Source: Ascoidea tarda (nom. inval.)
Taxonomy: Eukaryota > Ascomycota > Saccharomycetes > Ascoideales > Ascoideaceae
Direction: 5' to 3'
DNA: 28,533 bases
Assembly: GCA_030560485.1 (NCBI GenBank)
Contig: JAKTTS010000166.1
Location: 1 to 28,533, forward strand
Of this stretch, positions 8,095-17,131 are shown in pieces; within the stretch, counting starts at the first letter, position 1; each line of letters begins with the position of its first letter. The position numbers and the translations under genes are program-made. The notes under the pieces were generated by a model. That model saw nothing but the letters and a program-made list of their open reading frames with translations, was not told the DNA's origin and did no database searches.

Positions 8095-8607
8095 CTAATT
8101 TTTGACGTGAGCTGGAGGAGCGCCAGCAGGTCTTTGATAACCATTGAAAAAACCAGGAGAATTGGGATTTTCAGCAGAAGAACCGGGTGTGTCAACAGGA
8201 GCTCTGTTGTAGAGAGTGTTGTTGCCATATGGGTTCGAGTTGTTGTTTGGAGGATTGTAGGGGGGATTGAAGGGAGGATTGTAGGGGGGATATGGAGGAG
8301 CAGCTTCCTGATTTGGAGGTTGGTTTGGATTGTAGTCCTCGGGCTTGTTATACTGTTGCTGGGAGTGTTTGTAGGAAGGAGGAAGCATCCAGGTAGTGTA
8401 CTTGATGGGAGCCTGGCCTGATTTGGCTCTCTTTCTGGTCTTCAAGCAGGTGAAGAGAAAGACAAGGAGGAAGACAGCGACAAGCAAGATAATGAAGAGG
8501 AGCCATCTGGCCCAGTGCCAGTTGGATCGTTGGTAGCATCTGTATCGGCCAAATGAATCAAATCCACATACAGTCTGTCGTTTCTGGAGTTCTGTAATAA
8601 AGGGCAT
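8095..8607 (-). CDS. RCR-family single-pass membrane protein, short paralogue
   Basis: This 170-residue protein belongs to the Rcr1/Rcr2 family (resistance to Congo red), which in S. cerevisiae acts at the ER or in endosome-vacuole trafficking with the ubiquitin ligase Rsp5. A short N-terminal part with two Cys (14, 24) precedes one membrane segment (about 34-54) introduced by NWHWARWLLF, then a Lys/Arg stop-transfer patch. The family core follows: GQAPIKYTTWMLPPSY (64-79), with PPSY as the expected WW-domain ligand of Rsp5. The rest is Pro/Asn/Tyr-rich. It lacks the GYYD...FHPND block kept in the other RCR gene of this window (17132-18091), so this is probably the derived copy. TATATATA (8661-8668) lies about 55 bases upstream of its ATG. 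It shares a 296-bp divergent promoter with MSH2. Confidence 0.82.
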   Translation of the reverse strand: MPFITELQKRQTVCGFDSFGRYRCYQRSNWHWARWLLFIILLVAVFLLVFLFTCLKTRKRAKSGQAPIKYTTWMLPPSYKHSQQQYNKPEDYNPNQPPNQEAAPPYPPYNPPFNPPYNPPNNNSNPYGNNTLYNRAPVDTPGSSAENPNSPGFFNGYQRPAGAPPAHVKN

Positions 8608-8903
8608 GGCGAGCGTAGTTGAAAATGAAGCGAAAGAGGAAAGCAGAAGGAACTAGCCTGTATATATACTGCCTCTGCTTCTCCAGCCCCAGCAATCAAG
8701 AACAAGCGTAGATCGTACGCAGGGAAGCGCATGCAAGCGCACAGCCGCATGAGCATGGTCTGGGCTTCCGTCGTTTTGGAAAAGACGAATTTCGTGCAAA
8801 GACGCGTCGCACTTTCGCGTGCTGTTCGAGCTCTTTATCTGCTGCTGCTGCTGCTGCTGCCTCTACTTCCTCGTTCCTCACTGCCCCTGCTGCCCCCTCT
8901 GCC
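8608..8903. promoter_or_regulatory. Divergent RCR / MSH2 promoter with MCB and SCB boxes
   Basis: The 296 bp between the two ATGs contain an MluI cell-cycle box ACGCGT (8802-8807). On one side is a perfect Swi4-type box read on the minus strand (TTTCGTG, 8790-8796) and on the other a variant (TTTCGCG, 8813-8819). All lie 85-114 bases before the MSH2 ATG, a typical yeast distance. MBF and SBF use such sites for G1/S transcription, and S. cerevisiae MSH2 is known to peak at G1/S. The RCR gene has its own TATATATA at 8661-8668. Confidence 0.7.
8839..8859 (+). repeat. (CTG)7 in the MSH2 leader
   Basis: Seven uninterrupted CTG triplets end 44 bases before the MSH2 ATG. They probably lie in the 5' untranslated RNA, where they could form a CUG hairpin. 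The tract also reads through an out-of-frame open frame that I regard as a shadow. Confidence 0.9.
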
Positions 8904-11867
8904 ATGTCCAGCTCCAGACCCGAATTGCGTTTCTCTGACACCGCTGATGAGCGAAGCTTCTACCGCAAGTTTGACAACCTATCCCCCAAACCTGCCAACA
9001 CCCTCAGGCTCGTCGACAAAGGCGACTACTATATTCTCTTCCACCACGATGCTGAGTTGGTTGCTGAAACCATCTTCAAGACCAACTCAGTCTTGAAGAC
9101 CAGACAGGAATCCCACTATCTCACTATCTCCCCCCAGATTTTCGTTAACTTGGTCAAGGTTTTTACGTTGGAGAAGGGCTATAAGCTCGAGATTTATGAC
9201 AAGAACGTAAAGCTAGCAAAGACTGTCAGTCCAGGAAACTTGGAATCCATTGAAGACCTAATTTACAATAACAACAGCAATACCAATAACATCACTAGTG
9301 GTCAAGAAAACTCCATTAATAACTCCTCGTTGAATTCCTACCTATTGAATTCTAACCAAATCATAATAGCCTTGAAATTGGTTTCCAAAAATGATGGTCT
9401 TTACATTGGATTGTCATTCGTTGATTCAAATCTCAAAATCATTGGAATTTGCGAATTTATCGATAACGATTTGTTCTCAAATTTGGAATCCTTATTGATC
9501 CAATTAAGTGTGAAGGAATGTTTGATCCCTACTGTCGCTACTGATTCAAATAACTCAATTAACCCTTACAATAAACTACTCCAAGTTTTAAACAGAGCAG
9601 ATATCTCAACCACTGAAATTAAATCAAACCAGTTCAATAACGATGACATTGAATCTGATTTATCAAAATTGTTAACCTCAAACCACTCACTATCCCTTTC
9701 TACAACTTCAATCTTATCAAATCAGCTCTCCTTATCTTCTACTACAGCTCTAATCAATTATCTAAACTTGCTATCTGATGATTCAAACTACAATACCTAC
9801 GATTTCAAAATCCACACTTTAAATCAATACATGAAACTAGATTTATCTGCAATAAAGGCCCTAAACCTTTTTCCCACTTCCAGAGACCAAGCTACTAAAA
9901 ATTCAAACATTTTTTCTCTTCTAGATCGTTGCAAAACTAATGAAGGCAAAAGATTACTCTCCCAATGGATTAAACAACCTTTAACAGATTTGTCTCAAAT
10001 CACCTCAAGACATCTACTAACTGGCTTTTTGATCTCCGATTCCTCCCTCAGAGACTCCCTAAGAGACGATATTCTATTTTCGGTTCCTGATATAAGAAGA
10101 CTAACTAGAAAGTTGTTGAAAAAATTTGCAAAATTGGAGGATGTTATCACTCTTTACCAAGTTGTTCTCAAATTACCTCTTTTAATAGATTTATTAAATC
10201 AATCTCTAGACAATATCAACGATATTAAAGATTCTTTTGAATTCATCCAATCCGATGATGAAATAGAAACTCTTTCTACTCTAATCAAAAATAACTGGCT
10301 TTCTTCTTTAAATGACTCCTACACCTCTCTTTTAAAATTCCAGGAAATGGTTGAAACAACCGTCGATTTATCTGCCATAGATCAACATGAATACATCATC
10401 AAACCTGATTTTAATGACGAACTATTGCAAATCAAATCAAATCTTGACGATCTCAAAAAAGAAATCAACCAATCTCACCTAGACGTTGCTGATGACCTTA
10501 ATATTGACGCCGAAAAGAAATTAAAACTAGAAAACCATCATATTCATGGCTACTGCTTTAGAGTCACTAGAACTGATTCCTCAATCTTGAGAAATAAACG
10601 TCAATACATTGAACTATCCACTGTTAAAGCCGGTGTGTTCTTTACTACCCAAAATCTTAAATCCATCTCAGAACAAGTTAAAGAACTACAAATCGATTAC
10701 GAACTTAAACAATCAAATCTAGTCAAACAAATAATAGAAATAGCTGCGACTTATTGTCCTGTATTACACAACTTGGCATCTTTACTAGCTGAAATCGATG
10801 TCATCTCTTCTTTTGCGTTTGTTTCAACTTTCGCTCCTATTCCTTATATTAGACCCAAATTACATCCAATGAATTCCTCAGACACTAAAACTATCATCAA
10901 TGAAGCTCGTCACCCCTGTCTAGAAGCTCAAGATGATATATCTTTTATATCAAACGATGTTAATCTAATTAAAAATGAATCAGAATTTTTAATTATAACT
11001 GGTCCAAATATGGGTGGGAAATCAACTTATATTAGAACAGTGGGAATAATTAGTCTAATGGCTCAAATTGGTTGTTTTGTTTCTGCTACAAAGGCTGAAT
11101 TATCCATTTTTGACGCCATATTATCAAGAGTGGGCGCTGGTGACTCTCAGCTAAAGGGTTTATCTACTTTTATGTCTGAAATGTTAGAAATGTCCAGCAT
11201 TCTTAAAACTGCCACAAATAACTCTCTCATCATAATCGATGAATTAGGTAGGGGAACAAGTACATATGATGGTTTCGGTTTAGCTTGGGGTATAAGTGAA
11301 CACATTGCCACAAATTTACTTTCTTTCACTTGTTTTTCTACTCATTTTCATGAATTAACTTCATTAGCTGATAAAGTTCCAACTGTGAAAAATTTACATG
11401 TTGTAGCAGATATAAATGAAAAAAAAACTAGTGATGATAATAACAATAATGACAAAGATGAGACATTTGAAAGATCTGAAGATATTACTTTATTGTATAA
11501 AGTTGAAGAAGGAATTTCTGATCAATCTTTTGGAATACATGTTGCTGAAATTGTTAAATTTCCACTAAAAATAATATCAATGGCTAAAAGAAAGGCTTCA
11601 GAACTAGAAGACTATGGAAGCAAGAAAAATGGCTCAAAAGATGATCCATACGTTGCAGATAAACGAACAAAATGTGATTCAGTTGAACTTATAGAAGGAA
11701 ATTCATTACTAAAGACAATCTTGAAAAATTGGAAAGCAGAGTTAAAAGATGATTCAAAAAATCTTACTAATGAAGAAGCGGTTGAAAAATTGAGAAATTT
11801 GGTCAGCGTCAAATATGAAAAACAAGTGAAAGAAAGTAAATTTTTACAAGAAGTTTTATCTTTATAA
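8904..11867 (+). CDS. MSH2: DNA mismatch repair ATPase Msh2
   Basis: Msh2 pairs with Msh6 or Msh3 to recognise mismatches and small loops in nuclear DNA and recruits MutL proteins. The 987-residue product is close to the 964 residues of S. cerevisiae Msh2 and is colinear with it. The N terminus (RPELRFSD, then RLVDKGDYY) matches the known Msh2 start and supports this ATG. The ATPase domain has Walker A TGPNMGGKST (Gly700-Ser707) and Walker B with Asp779-Glu780 followed by LGRGTSTYDG. The FSTHFHE segment follows, and the C-terminal helix-turn-helix/dimerisation region is present. Small Asn-rich insertions occur near residues 120-140 and after residue 830. No in-frame CTG codon was found. The gene converges on POL1, with 126 bp between the stop codons. 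The upstream MCB/SCB cluster suggests S-phase expression. Confidence 0.97.
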   Translation: MSSSRPELRFSDTADERSFYRKFDNLSPKPANTLRLVDKGDYYILFHHDAELVAETIFKTNSVLKTRQESHYLTISPQIFVNLVKVFTLEKGYKLEIYDKNVKLAKTVSPGNLESIEDLIYNNNSNTNNITSGQENSINNSSLNSYLLNSNQIIIALKLVSKNDGLYIGLSFVDSNLKIIGICEFIDNDLFSNLESLLIQLSVKECLIPTVATDSNNSINPYNKLLQVLNRADISTTEIKSNQFNNDDIESDLSKLLTSNHSLSLSTTSILSNQLSLSSTTALINYLNLLSDDSNYNTYDFKIHTLNQYMKLDLSAIKALNLFPTSRDQATKNSNIFSLLDRCKTNEGKRLLSQWIKQPLTDLSQITSRHLLTGFLISDSSLRDSLRDDILFSVPDIRRLTRKLLKKFAKLEDVITLYQVVLKLPLLIDLLNQSLDNINDIKDSFEFIQSDDEIETLSTLIKNNWLSSLNDSYTSLLKFQEMVETTVDLSAIDQHEYIIKPDFNDELLQIKSNLDDLKKEINQSHLDVADDLNIDAEKKLKLENHHIHGYCFRVTRTDSSILRNKRQYIELSTVKAGVFFTTQNLKSISEQVKELQIDYELKQSNLVKQIIEIAATYCPVLHNLASLLAEIDVISSFAFVSTFAPIPYIRPKLHPMNSSDTKTIINEARHPCLEAQDDISFISNDVNLIKNESEFLIITGPNMGGKSTYIRTVGIISLMAQIGCFVSATKAELSIFDAILSRVGAGDSQLKGLSTFMSEMLEMSSILKTATNNSLIIIDELGRGTSTYDGFGLAWGISEHIATNLLSFTCFSTHFHELTSLADKVPTVKNLHVVADINEKKTSDDNNNNDKDETFERSEDITLLYKVEEGISDQSFGIHVAEIVKFPLKIISMAKRKASELEDYGSKKNGSKDDPYVADKRTKCDSVELIEGNSLLKTILKNWKAELKDDSKNLTNEEAVEKLRNLVSVKYEKQVKESKFLQEVLSL

Positions 11868-11993
11868 TATCTACTATCTTTTTTCAATTATAAATACAAT
11901 TATAAATATAATATGATAAATAAATATATGTTTTTAAATAAGAACTAAAATTGTCAGATATTATACAAATGTTTGTTATGGAAAAAATACAAA
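11868..11993. terminator. Shared 3' region of MSH2 and POL1
   Basis: The 126 bp between convergent stop codons are about 85% A+T, with TATATA, ATAAATAAATATAT and AATAAG-like elements typical of yeast polyadenylation regions on either strand. Confidence 0.55.
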
Positions 11994-14900
11994 CTAATTA
12001 ACCTCTTCTTCTTCAGGTATCATAAAACCAAATATTCCAGACATATCAACATAACGTCGAGCATTATTAGCTAGATATTTTTGAGTCACAGTTCTAATAA
12101 CTTCAAATAACTCTCTATTCTGTTCAGCAAGGGCCACCACTTGGCCAGAAGACAACGGTTCAGGACCTTTGTCACTAGATGTATCAGCATCATCAAGTGG
12201 TTTCAATTCACGCTTTTTGTTTTTCTCAATATTAAAAATGGAGTCAAAATATAATAGCTGTGTATATAATTGTTTGTCATTAAACCTATAGCTCATGATT
12301 CCACGACAATCTTGAGATCTTCCTGACAAGCCAATACATCGCCTTCCATAAACAGATATCTGTCTTGTTATCACACCACAGGCTGGATCATCGCAAACTA
12401 ACCATCCAGCATAATGCAATGATATAAATGATCTGATTATTCTTTCAAGTTGAGATGTAATCATTAAAGTTGGTAATACCTTTTCACAATTTAAGCATTT
12501 TATACCATTAAAGGTAACTTGATAATGCAGAGAAGCCATAATACCTCCAAAAAGAAATTTGGTTTGACAATATGCACAATTTAAGTTTAGATATTCAACA
12601 TCTTTAAATCTTTCTTTATCTGTCAAATTATAGTCTAAAGGTTGTAATTCTGATGGATTAGACGCAGAATTGTTTGATCTCATCTGGTATTTTCTTGGAT
12701 CAATGTCCAATGCTTCGGCTAACCTAACAATATCAACACCTTCTATATTTTCTAATAATCTCTCAATTGGAGCCATGATTTGTTTTTCAAGATAAAACTT
12801 TGAGTCTGGTACATATTTTGAATTTTTTGCCAACATCTCTTTTAAAGGTCTAGCTCTTTCGGCGGGAGAAAGAGCATCTCCTTCAGTAATAACATATGTT
12901 ATCACAGAACCAGCTTTGATGATTGAACCACTTTTCCGCAACCTCAATGCTACTTGAACTGGAGGCATATTAGCACCATTTGGATAGTTATTGGGATCTT
13001 TAGACAATTTGGTATTAATTTTATATTTATCAACTCTGAATTCATTATTTTTCACTTTTTTCGTTATTTCTTCAAGATGTTCATAGATCTCATTCAAAAT
13101 TTGATCTGAGTCATCTTCTGACCCTAGTAACTTTTGAAGCACAAAAGTAGAAACTTCTTTAGATAATGGACAATATTCCCTTCTTTTCATATCTAAACCC
13201 TTTACTTCTAAATTAGTCTTTAAAACATTATTTTTAAAGGAAATAACATTAAGAGCAGCATATTTTTTCTTTGAATGCAACAATAATCTTTTAAAAACGT
13301 TATCAATATCAATCTCCAACAAATTGTATCTCTCATTGACTTTTTGCTTGAAGTTTTCAGCTGTTACCAATGCTTCCTTATAGTCTTGGGCACCAGAATC
13401 AATCATAACAGAATCAGTATCACCATAGATAACTCTGAGATCCAACGATTCGGCTAATTGACGGGTATCCATCAAAATTTCTCTACCTTTATTTGTCACC
13501 AACATGGCAAGAGGTTTGGCATAAAATCTACTATTGACGTAACCGAGACAACCATACATTGAATTTGCTGTCAATTTCAAAGCCTGCTGTCTAACATCAT
13601 ACTGCATTTTTTCAAAGGGAGTATTGTTTGGATTTTTTAATAGCTTTTTAACTTCACGACGACGGCTAACTAGAGTGTGTAATAATTTTGGTAAAACACC
13701 TTGTTCCTCATTGTTGGAAGGATATTCTGGTAATTTTTCATCATTAAAGGTTGTATTATATTCATCCCTATCAACTGTGGTAAAACAAATATTAAACTCT
13801 TGAATAATGCTTGGATAAAGAGAATTAAAATCCATGACCAATATGTAATTCTTATGAAGACCCTTTTCTGGATCAAAAACCAAACCACCTTGGAATTTAG
13901 ATTTTTTATTATTGGTTGAAATTTGGTTTGACTCATTATCTTCAACAGGATTGTTGTCATCAACTCGATTTTGTCTAACATTATTTTTTCTTTCCCAAAG
14001 TGATTCTTTATCAGGAACAATATATCCCTTTCTTGTGAATTCATGTAAAAGAATACTTTCATTTCTACCAGCTCGAGTACCGTTTAATGTGAGAGACCAC
14101 GAATTTCCAGCAATGTTGGTCAATTGTTTAGATAAAGATAAAATTTGAATTTCGAAAGCAATGGCGGCAGATATTCTTATATTTTCAATATTTTCTCTCA
14201 ATGCCATTAATAAATAATTTGGGTCTTCGGAATATTTCGAGTCATTTAAATTGTAGTCCAAAACGCTGTGTTTTTTATTACAAACAACTTCGTACATTTC
14301 ATTTAAATCCCAGGATTGACATTTGGGTGTTAAAGATTGACCCAATTCATTAGCAATATCACAAAGTAATCTTCCTTGAAAGACTTCTCTTAATTGAAAT
14401 ATACTTGACAAGTTACGGCTACGGCGATTGAAAGAATCAGGCCAAACCTTTCTGTTACGACGACCAAAAAAGGACCAATTTTGAACTTTTAAATCATTTA
14501 GTCTGTGCATGAGAACATCAAGAGAAACGTTTTCCAAACGATGGCCGATGAATACGTCTGGATCATTTTTTTTAATTAAAGCACAAAGACAGCTAAGTAG
14601 AGTTTTTTCATTGTTGAAAGTTCTTAGTGGGAAATTTTGTTTATTAGCGATATTTTGTAAACCTGGCGGTAAAACCGATTTTAAAACACCAACAGGTCTG
14701 ACAAGTGTTAAAATCTCATCAGGTTTCAAGTCTTCATCGATTGGTTGGTCTTGGGGCAAATTTTTGAAAACAGCAAAAGATACAGAAGCAACTTCTTGTT
14801 TATTATCTTTTGAATTCATGATAGTTTGAACGGATATTGAAATACAGTTCAATAGAGGGGAGGATAAGTTTAAAGATTTTTGTTTTGTGTTGTCGATAGT

Positions 14901-16784
14901 GTTAATGTATTTTGGACTTGATATGGATACTTCGATTGCACAATGAGAGATGTTTGATAATGAATCGAAATCAGCATTTGATATTTCCAACCAGCATGGA
15001 CCCATAACATCTTTTTGTAGAATGAAAGTTTCAAAGAGAGATTTATTTGCACCGAAAACGCCAGAAAAAGTTTTGCCTTCAAGGTCACTGGGGATAATGA
15101 CATTTCTGTTTTGAGGAGCTTGAAATGGTAAAAGGACTTTTAAGTATTCAGTTTCTTTAGGAATTTCAGCTTTTTCAAAGCAGTATTTCATGAGTTCTGG
15201 TTTAGCTCTAATAGTTTCAAGGCCGTATTTTTCTAGTAATAAGGGAACAATTTCTTGGTGAACTTCAGCAGGCGAGAAGCCAGTATCTTTTTGATTTTGA
15301 TTATCATTATTATTATCATTATTATTATCATTATTATTATCATTATCATTATCATTATTATTATCATTATCATTGTCATTATCATTGTCATTATCATTGT
15401 CATTGTCACTATTATTTGTTTTTTTGGATTGTTTTGGTAGAAAGTAAATCTCTCTACATATATTATTAATTTGAACAACAGCGGATACAAATTGAGAAGT
15501 GGATTTATTTGAAGGAATTTTACCAAATAGTAATAAAGAGCCATCATTAGCTTCAGCGTAATCTAGCCAATACATTTTGAAGGTGTTATTTTCATCGATT
15601 ATGTCATCTTCTTCAAGTTTATAAGATTGAGATTGAGATTGAGAAGGGGAAGAGTAGATGGCTGATTTTGAAGGAGAAGAGGAAGGATTTAGGTCGACAT
15701 TATAGTTATTTAAATGGCATGGTGTAGATATTGTAGTTCTGACGGAATTAAGGTTGATTGATCTGTTTATTTTTGCAGTTGTTCTTCTTGGTTTTCTCAA
15801 TATAACAGTGTTATCGTCAGATGAGTCGTCGTCGTCGTCGTCGTCATCGTCTTCTTCTTCTTTAGGTTGTATATTAGAGGTTTTGTTATCATTATTTGAA
15901 ATTTTTTCCAAGTTGAGTTTTGAAAGCAGTTGGAAATTGTTTTTCAATCGAGGAAGTTTGATTTTGGTGTCGTTGTCAGGTTCAATATCAGATTCGGTAT
16001 CTGGTTTGATATCTGATTTTATATCTGGTTCGGATTTAATTTCAGATTTGAAGAGCGATTTGATTTCTTGATTATTATTATCATCAAACGGAAGATCAAG
16101 GTCCATGCTATTATCGAAATTATTATCAAAATCAGTGGCAGGATTAGGGAGTCTTTTTTTTGGTAAATTCGATAAAGATGAGTCTTTTTTTGAGTATAGG
16201 TTTTTCGACTGATAAGAGATGGAAGGTTTTGAGAGTAAATCCAAATCGTCGATGTCATCAAACTGGTCATTGAGTTTTGAATTTCCATTGTGAGCTGAAG
16301 CTGTTTTCTGCTTCTTTTTTCTTGTGCTCGAGGACTCATTGGCAAAATCATTTAAAATGTCGTTGATGTCGACATTGTACAATTTGTGCTTTTTGAGTTT
16401 AGTGCTCTTGAGAGAATCAGGTTTGAAAAAGTGGTTTATCCTCATTGTTTTCTTGATTTTCTTTTTCTTGACTTGTTTTCCTGGGCCATTTTCTTCGAGT
16501 TGTTCAATTTCACTGGCGTCGCTGCCATTGTCGTCGTCCAAATCTGAGTGGTATCTGGGTCGTGTAGAGTCGTCCCAGTCGTCAAGGCCATTGTCAGCGT
16601 AGCCCTCACCATTGTCATCAACAATAAAATTGTCTTCTAGGAGCTGTGCTCTTTTTCGCTCACGAAAGGTTTCCTCGTCGACCTCCTCGTATATGCTTTC
16701 GAACCCTGGGTCCTCATACGCTGCAGCTGAGGATTTAGCAGCTCGGGCAGCTCTGTAGGCAGCAAACTTGTCTTTCCTGGCCAT
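11994..16784 (-). CDS. POL1: DNA polymerase alpha catalytic subunit
   Basis: Pol1 makes the DNA part of the RNA-DNA primer as the catalytic subunit of polymerase alpha-primase. From Met at 16784 the product is 1,596 residues (S. cerevisiae Pol1 1,468). The start is set by the match of its first residues to other Pol1 N termini (charged helix, then DDNGEGYADNG). The frame stays open upstream to 17267 but that part is antisense to the RCR gene and not Pol1-like. Polymerase motifs are intact: DFNSLYPSII (Asp985), KLTANSMYGCLGY and YGDTDSVM (Asp1122, Asp1124). The C-terminal cysteine modules begin near Cys1403, for primase/B-subunit contact. The last Cys pair is C-x9-C, where S. cerevisiae has C-x4-C. 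The N-terminal third is disordered. An Asp-Asn microsatellite insertion sits in a surface loop just after the FFLPKQSK strand. Confidence 0.97.
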   Translation of the reverse strand: MARKDKFAAYRAARAAKSSAAAYEDPGFESIYEEVDEETFRERKRAQLLEDNFIVDDNGEGYADNGLDDWDDSTRPRYHSDLDDDNGSDASEIEQLEENGPGKQVKKKKIKKTMRINHFFKPDSLKSTKLKKHKLYNVDINDILNDFANESSSTRKKKQKTASAHNGNSKLNDQFDDIDDLDLLSKPSISYQSKNLYSKKDSSLSNLPKKRLPNPATDFDNNFDNSMDLDLPFDDNNNQEIKSLFKSEIKSEPDIKSDIKPDTESDIEPDNDTKIKLPRLKNNFQLLSKLNLEKISNNDNKTSNIQPKEEEDDDDDDDDDSSDDNTVILRKPRRTTAKINRSINLNSVRTTISTPCHLNNYNVDLNPSSSPSKSAIYSSPSQSQSQSYKLEEDDIIDENNTFKMYWLDYAEANDGSLLLFGKIPSNKSTSQFVSAVVQINNICREIYFLPKQSKKTNNSDNDNDNDNDNDNDNDNNNDNDNDNNNDNNNDNNNDNQNQKDTGFSPAEVHQEIVPLLLEKYGLETIRAKPELMKYCFEKAEIPKETEYLKVLLPFQAPQNRNVIIPSDLEGKTFSGVFGANKSLFETFILQKDVMGPCWLEISNADFDSLSNISHCAIEVSISSPKYINTIDNTKQKSLNLSSPLLNCISISVQTIMNSKDNKQEVASVSFAVFKNLPQDQPIDEDLKPDEILTLVRPVGVLKSVLPPGLQNIANKQNFPLRTFNNEKTLLSCLCALIKKNDPDVFIGHRLENVSLDVLMHRLNDLKVQNWSFFGRRNRKVWPDSFNRRSRNLSSIFQLREVFQGRLLCDIANELGQSLTPKCQSWDLNEMYEVVCNKKHSVLDYNLNDSKYSEDPNYLLMALRENIENIRISAAIAFEIQILSLSKQLTNIAGNSWSLTLNGTRAGRNESILLHEFTRKGYIVPDKESLWERKNNVRQNRVDDNNPVEDNESNQISTNNKKSKFQGGLVFDPEKGLHKNYILVMDFNSLYPSIIQEFNICFTTVDRDEYNTTFNDEKLPEYPSNNEEQGVLPKLLHTLVSRRREVKKLLKNPNNTPFEKMQYDVRQQALKLTANSMYGCLGYVNSRFYAKPLAMLVTNKGREILMDTRQLAESLDLRVIYGDTDSVMIDSGAQDYKEALVTAENFKQKVNERYNLLEIDIDNVFKRLLLHSKKKYAALNVISFKNNVLKTNLEVKGLDMKRREYCPLSKEVSTFVLQKLLGSEDDSDQILNEIYEHLEEITKKVKNNEFRVDKYKINTKLSKDPNNYPNGANMPPVQVALRLRKSGSIIKAGSVITYVITEGDALSPAERARPLKEMLAKNSKYVPDSKFYLEKQIMAPIERLLENIEGVDIVRLAEALDIDPRKYQMRSNNSASNPSELQPLDYNLTDKERFKDVEYLNLNCAYCQTKFLFGGIMASLHYQVTFNGIKCLNCEKVLPTLMITSQLERIIRSFISLHYAGWLVCDDPACGVITRQISVYGRRCIGLSGRSQDCRGIMSYRFNDKQLYTQLLYFDSIFNIEKNKKRELKPLDDADTSSDKGPEPLSSGQVVALAEQNRELFEVIRTVTQKYLANNARRYVDMSGIFGFMIPEEEEVN
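15294..15412 (-). repeat. GAT/AAT microsatellite inside POL1
   Basis: Mixed GAT, GAC and AAT codons encode about 38 Asp/Asn residues in POL1. Related Pol1 proteins go almost directly from the FFLP strand to the helix that follows (xVHQEIVPLL here), so this is an in-frame expansion in a surface loop. Confidence 0.85.
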
Positions 16785-17131
16785 GGTGCTGGAGGAGTGT
16801 CTTCTTGAGCTGAACGAGAAGCAGAAAAGGAACACCACAGAAAACTCTAAAAAGCGACGCGTGAACAAAACGCGAAAAACACAACGCAGTATCACGCTTA
16901 CGTCTGCAACACCACGCATGCACAGTATTGCATCATGCCGCAAAATTGCGTCTAACCATTCCGGTGGGCGCAGCTTTCCGGCCGCCGGCAGTGGGCCGTT
17001 TCTGGAGGGGGCTGTGAGCGGAGATCTGCTCTGTCGGTATATAACCAATGCTTTTTCGTCTCCATCTCCTAACCTCTTGCCAATATTAGTGTCTGTTTCG
17101 GTTATCACTGCTTGCTTCACTTTCTTCTCCA
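16785..17131. promoter_or_regulatory. Divergent POL1 / RCR promoter with MCB and SCB boxes
   Basis: The 347 bp between the ATGs contain ACGCGT (16857-16862), 73 bases from the POL1 start, and CGCGAAA (16871-16877) next to it. This is the same MCB plus Swi4-type pairing seen at MSH2. S. cerevisiae POL1 is a classic MBF target. On the RCR side are TATATAA (17038-17044) and an AGGGG stress-type element (17006-17010). The middle (about 16955-17035) is clearly GC-rich. Confidence 0.7.

Noticed and set aside
8225-8245. GGTTCGA, like a tRNA B box
   Set aside because: It lies in the RCR coding sequence, lacks the matching CC end, and has no A box or cloverleaf around it.
8731-9096. 121-codon frame overlapping the MSH2 start
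   Set aside because: It reads the CTG tract as leucines and overlaps MSH2 in another frame. It could act as an upstream ORF only if transcripts start before 8731.
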